Shown here in pieces: positions 60,740 through 64,000 of a DNA stretch of 64,000 nt (the stretch's first letter is position 1; each line of letters starts with the position of its first letter). The stretch lies in contig JACEUQ010000001.1 of assembly GCA_024998815.1 (NCBI GenBank), forward strand, positions 310,001-374,000. Reading direction: 5' to 3'. The DNA comes from Opitutus sp. (GTDB taxonomy: Bacteria; Verrucomicrobiota; Verrucomicrobiia; Opitutales; Opitutaceae). Made by a program: the position numbers and the translations under genes. Below the pieces are notes generated by a model. It was not told where the DNA came from. It was given only the letters and a program-made list of their open reading frames with translations, and searched no databases.

Positions 60740-61099
60740 GTGCACCTCGATTTGCTAAAAACCGCGACCGTTAAGCCTAGCTACACAGAAGAGACCACCT
60801 GCCTTAAGCTGACTTTGGAAGGGGATCTTAAGACTACGACGATCGCCGAACTACGCCGCGATCTGGCGACTATCCTTAAGCATGAGTATGTTTTTCTGCT
60901 GAAAATTGCTTTAGTGGAGGTGGATATCAGTTCGGCCTGTATTGTTGATACAGTGGGTCTGAACCTTGTGTTATCCGTGCTAAAATGGGCCGGAACCAGT
61001 AATGCCGAAGCCCGTATTATCGTTGGGGCCAGGGGCGTGTATGAAACGCTGCTGGCGATCGGTTTAGATAAGCATGCGCAGGTCATCTACCGTGAGTAA
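60740..61099 (+). CDS. STAS-domain protein, paralogue 1
   Basis: This 119-residue STAS protein starts with GTG at 60740. The conserved loop is IVDTVGLNLVLSV, where Thr71 stands in the position of the phosphorylatable serine. It aligns without gaps to the STAS protein at 63148 over nearly the whole length (KTATVKPSYTEETTCLKLTL against HTETVKPLYITQTSCLQLTV), so the two arose by duplication. An IS inserted 107 bp downstream separates them. Confidence 0.85.
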   Translation: MHLDLLKTATVKPSYTEETTCLKLTLEGDLKTTTIAELRRDLATILKHEYVFLLKIALVEVDISSACIVDTVGLNLVLSVLKWAGTSNAEARIIVGARGVYETLLAIGLDKHAQVIYRE

Positions 61100-61445
61100 T
61101 GCGTTGCGGGGATAAATTCCCCATTTCGGGCGTTCCATTTCGACCAGCGCCGCACTCGCTTTTTTTTAATATTTAACCTCAACCGGCCGACTTTCCCCTT
61201 TAGCTGGAGCCTCCTCGAAAAGCCTTTCGCAACGGGCGTATTCCCGCCCCGGCCGGCCACTGGGGACGCAAACAGCCCTGAACGGACTCGATTTACGTGT
61301 TCACGAAGGGGCGGCGGCCTAAAAACAGCCCCGGCCCCATCACTAAGGTCGCTTTTCCAACGGCGAAGTCCACGGCGGTTCGCTCCGGGGCTTTTACACC
61401 GAACTAATTGAGCCGATTTGGGTTAGCCGCGACGACCGAAACTAC
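61100..61445. other. Spacer and non-coding left part of the IS
   Basis: The STAS stop, 100 bp of spacer with a T-run (tttttttaat at about 61161-61170, possible terminator without a good stem) and then the IS left end. No gene is seen. Confidence 0.5.
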
Positions 61446-63115
61446 TCAGGCCGCCAAGGGCAGCGGCTTTTCCTGAGACTTCCTCGCGCGCACCAAAATC
61501 ATCCGGTCAAAGTTGTGCGCGAGGATCTTCAGGGTCAGTTCGCTGCGCACCGCCGCCAACCCGCGACGACCCGGCCGGCCGAACCCGTGGTTGAACTTGA
61601 GCGTAAACATCAGCGACTCGATCGCGCTGCGCTCGGCGCGAAGCGTGATATAATCCTGGTGGTTCCACAGTTCCTCGCCGAGCAAGGCGCGCCCCTTGGC
61701 GCCGGAGATGCTCACCTTGGCCACCTTCAGCTCGTATGCCTGCGCCAGCCCTTCGGCGCTGGAGTAGCCGTCGTCGACGTTCGCGCTCGCCGGCACCAGG
61801 CCCGTGTTGGCGATATTCTGAATCAGCATGGGCACCAGTTGCTTGCAATCAGCCACGTTGCCCGCGTCGAGAATCAGCGCGGTGACAAAACCGGCGCGGC
61901 TACGGGCCAATTGCGGCTTGTAGCCAATCACCGGTTCCCGCCCGCCTTTTTCAATAAAAGCAGCACTGCGATCAGCCAGGCTGAGGACCCTTTCCCTCGA
62001 CTTGGTCTTCACCCCATCGTGCACCCGCTCAAGGCTTTGCTGGATCGTCGTAACCACCGCGACCACGTCCCCGTGGATGCAGTCCAGTAGGTCTTCCGCG
62101 ATCCGGCGCTTGGAGGGCCGCAGCTTGGCCAGTTTAACATTTGCTTCGGCCTCTGCGACTTCTACTTCGGTGAGCAACCTGCCGCCCAACTTGCAGGCTA
62201 TTTGGTAAAACTGGTCGTAGAGCAGCCGGAGTTTTTGGGCTCGGCGGGGACCACTGCCCAGCAGGGCGATGGCGCGGGCGCTCTTTCGCAACTCCTCCAG
62301 CCAGTGGTCTTTGCAGCCAGCCTGCAGCGAGGTAAGCCCGACCTGGTCGAGCTTGCCGCCCAAGCGGTAGGCTCGCTCAAAGAGGCGATAAATGATACCG
62401 GAGTCTGTTGGCCAGCAACTGGATGCCTTGATCGCCGTGCTGTCCAGGGTGATATCGGTAAACGAATCGAGCCCTTCGGCCAAAATATCGGCCAATTGGG
62501 CCCGGTGGATCAGGGCGAGAGTACTCTCACTCAGGCGATTTATCAGGGGGCCAACGGTATTAGGTGCAGGCAGCGTGTACCCCAAATCATCGAGCAAGGT
62601 GCGCAACGATGCCGATTCAAGCAGCACCATCCGGGGGCAGGCACTGTATTGCGACCCCAAGTAACCGGTGGCCATGGCCGTGATAAAAACCACAACAGCG
62701 GGGGTGCGCGGACGCCCTGCGGCGAGGAACTCGGCTTGCGTTTTTTCCGCCGTGCCTGACGCCGGCACGGCGAACAACGCCTCGGTCTGCGCCAGTTCGA
62801 ACTCCCGGTCCTTCCGCCGTTCGCGCTTTTCCGCCATGGCGTGGGCGTCGAGATCGGCGGTCATGGCCACTTCGATTTCGGGGTGGGACCGCCAAAAGCG
62901 CTGTAATTGCAGTAAGAAATCACCAAAATCACTGCGCGCCGGGGTTGAAAAGAAGTCGCCGGAGGGATAAACGATCGATTCGTTACTTGATAATTTAACG
63001 CCGCTACTTATTTTGTTTCCTGTTTTCATGCAGTATAATACGGCACTTTTACAGTAAACTTAAATCACATAAGTTGTTTTTACTAGAAAAACCAAAAACC
63101 TTTTCGAGGAGGCTC
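61207..63115 (-). mobile_element. Insertion sequence with 6-bp target duplication (1909 bp)
   Basis: Inverted ends gagcctcctcgaaaag at 61207 and 63115. Flanks tagctg at 61201-61206 and 63116-63121 form a likely 6-bp target duplication. One transposase is encoded. It splits a pair of STAS paralogues. Confidence 0.85.
61446..63029 (-). CDS. DDE transposase (IS1182/ISNCY-like, second type)
   Basis: This 527-residue protein has a probable first Asp in FTDITLDSTAIKASSCWPT, a second in SANVDDGYSSAEG and a Glu in RAERSAIESLMFTLKFNHG, giving a DDE pattern. It differs clearly from the transposase at 34226-35719, though both elements begin with gagcct and both proteins end in LPLAA. The gene is intact. 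About 240 bp of non-coding DNA lies between its stop and the left end. Confidence 0.82.
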   Translation of the reverse strand: MKTGNKISSGVKLSSNESIVYPSGDFFSTPARSDFGDFLLQLQRFWRSHPEIEVAMTADLDAHAMAEKRERRKDREFELAQTEALFAVPASGTAEKTQAEFLAAGRPRTPAVVVFITAMATGYLGSQYSACPRMVLLESASLRTLLDDLGYTLPAPNTVGPLINRLSESTLALIHRAQLADILAEGLDSFTDITLDSTAIKASSCWPTDSGIIYRLFERAYRLGGKLDQVGLTSLQAGCKDHWLEELRKSARAIALLGSGPRRAQKLRLLYDQFYQIACKLGGRLLTEVEVAEAEANVKLAKLRPSKRRIAEDLLDCIHGDVVAVVTTIQQSLERVHDGVKTKSRERVLSLADRSAAFIEKGGREPVIGYKPQLARSRAGFVTALILDAGNVADCKQLVPMLIQNIANTGLVPASANVDDGYSSAEGLAQAYELKVAKVSISGAKGRALLGEELWNHQDYITLRAERSAIESLMFTLKFNHGFGRPGRRGLAAVRSELTLKILAHNFDRMILVRARKSQEKPLPLAA

Positions 63116-63147
63116 TAGCTGCGGCTAAAAGTGCCGATAGCAGGGAA

Positions 63148-63516
63148 GTGAACATCGACATTCCTCATACCGAGACGGTTAAACCGCTCTACATCACCCA
63201 AACGTCCTGCTTGCAGCTGACTGTTGCGGGCGACCTTAAAAGTACCACCACGGCGGCGTTACATCGGGATGTTTTTGCAATCCTCGCACATGACTACGCC
63301 CGATCCCTTTCGATCACGGTGGTGGAGTTGGACATAAGCGCCGCAACCATGGTGGATTCGATGGGGCTTAACCTCGTTATCGCCGTGCTCAAATGGAGTA
63401 AGCACCGAGAGGCAATACTTCGTATTCTAGTCGGTAAACGCGGTGTTTACTCAACGATGCTAGCAGTCGGCCTGGATCGCCAAGCCGAGCTGATCAATAC
63501 CGATCCCAACCGTTGA
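63148..63516 (+). CDS. STAS-domain protein, paralogue 2
   Basis: This 122-residue STAS protein starts with GTG at 63148 (preceded by a weak purine-rich cagggaa). The phosphorylation loop is MVDSMGLNLVIAV with Ser71 at the same residue number as Thr71 of its neighbour. It sits 27 bp after the target duplication of the IS, so its original promoter or operon link to the gene at 60740 is interrupted. It may use a promoter reading out of the IS. Confidence 0.86.
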   Translation: MNIDIPHTETVKPLYITQTSCLQLTVAGDLKSTTTAALHRDVFAILAHDYARSLSITVVELDISAATMVDSMGLNLVIAVLKWSKHREAILRILVGKRGVYSTMLAVGLDRQAELINTDPNR

Positions 63517-63569
63517 TACGCGGTTGGGATCAATGCCGAAGCGGGGGGCGGCTGAACCGCCCTACCGAC

Positions 63570-64000
63570 TCAGCCCACCCAAGTGCGGGCGTTTTCGAAT
63601 AAGCGCATCCACGGGCTGTTCTCACCCCAGCTCTTGGGCGCCCAGCTGTGCTGCACGCTGCGGAATGCCCGCTCGGGGTGCGGCATCATAATCGTTACGC
63701 GGCCCGTGGTGGTGGTGAGCGCGGTCATGCCATGGGGCGAGCCGTTGGGATTTAACGGGTAGTGCTGCGTGACTTGATGGTGGTTGTCCACGTAGCGCGC
63801 CGCCACGCGTCCACCGACGCTGAATGCATCTGCGGCGGTGGTGCTGGTGAACTCGGCGAAACCTTCGCCATGGGCAATAGCGATGGGCAATACACTGCCT
63901 TCCATGCCGGCGAACAGGATGCTCGGGCTTTTCTCGATGCGCACGGACGCCACGCGCGCCTCGAAGCGCTCGGACTGGTTTTGCACGAAGCGTGGCCAGC
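63570..64000 (-). CDS. purL: Phosphoribosylformylglycinamidine synthase, C-terminal part (partial)
   Basis: The 3' end of a large PurL lies at the right edge of the window. Residues [48 protein letters not shown] and [14 protein letters not shown] match the glutamine amidotransferase domain of the single-chain E. coli-type enzyme; the His-Glu of the catalytic triad fall in MPHPERAF. It makes FGAM in purine synthesis. The stop is at 63570; the remainder lies outside. Confidence 0.93.
   Translation of the reverse strand, partial: WPRFVQNQSERFEARVASVRIEKSPSILFAGMEGSVLPIAIAHGEGFAEFTSTTAADAFSVGGRVAARYVDNHHQVTQHYPLNPNGSPHGMTALTTTTGRVTIMMPHPERAFRSVQHSWAPKSWGENSPWMRLFENARTWVG

Overview
The window looks like a chromosomal segment of a Gram-negative bacterium from the Verrucomicrobiota, most likely close to the Opitutaceae. 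This is inferred from high GC content, few Shine-Dalgarno-like sequences before start codons, Gram-negative envelope genes (mpl, fabV, a type IV pilus motor cluster), the style of the STAS/SpoIIE/chemosensory proteins and the mix of insertion sequences. No rRNA, intact tRNA or CRISPR array was seen.

Layout. Positions 1-24335 are mostly housekeeping: the end of aconitase, a STAS protein, acetolactate synthase (ilvB), a YmdB-type phosphoesterase, accA, an IS630-type element with a -1 frameshift (4971-6178), an HD hydrolase, a transposon with palindromic ends carrying an AbrB-like gene coupled to a DDE transposase (6979-8884), serA, plsY, mpl, an HDOD protein, fabV, a DUF1826-like gene, nadA, a TPR gene, a Fur-family regulator, priA, comM, an HD hydrolase and coaE. 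Positions 24354-32390 hold rho and a type IV pilus motor set (PilB-like, PilT, PilB, PilC), all on the plus strand, followed by DTW and HIT genes on the minus strand; the HIT gene looks frameshifted.

Positions 34020-39823 are an insertion hot spot. They hold an IS with 7-bp target duplications, an IS21-type element whose four genes all overlap (two accessory genes, istA, istB), and the 3' end of a group II intron whose maturase gene has lost its 5' part.

Positions 39851-59324 form a chemosensory cluster on the minus strand. Read in the direction of transcription it is cheW, STAS, cheA, MCP with a CxxCH sensor domain, two periplasmic binding proteins, a large hybrid histidine kinase, a response regulator-SpoIIE phosphatase-RsbW-like kinase fusion, cheB, cheR, cheY and an HDOD protein. 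It is interrupted by simple-sequence satellites, by roughly 215-bp tandem repeats and by two identical IS630-type copies in opposite orientation that bracket cheA-STAS-cheW. Two further STAS paralogues on the plus strand (60740 and 63148) are split by another IS, and the window ends in the 3' part of purL.

The most notable biology is the proposed joining of a CheA/CheW chemosensory array to a partner-switching output (fused phosphatase-kinase plus several STAS proteins). Second is the transposon whose inverted ends are themselves perfect palindromes and whose first gene encodes an AbrB-like DNA-binding protein.
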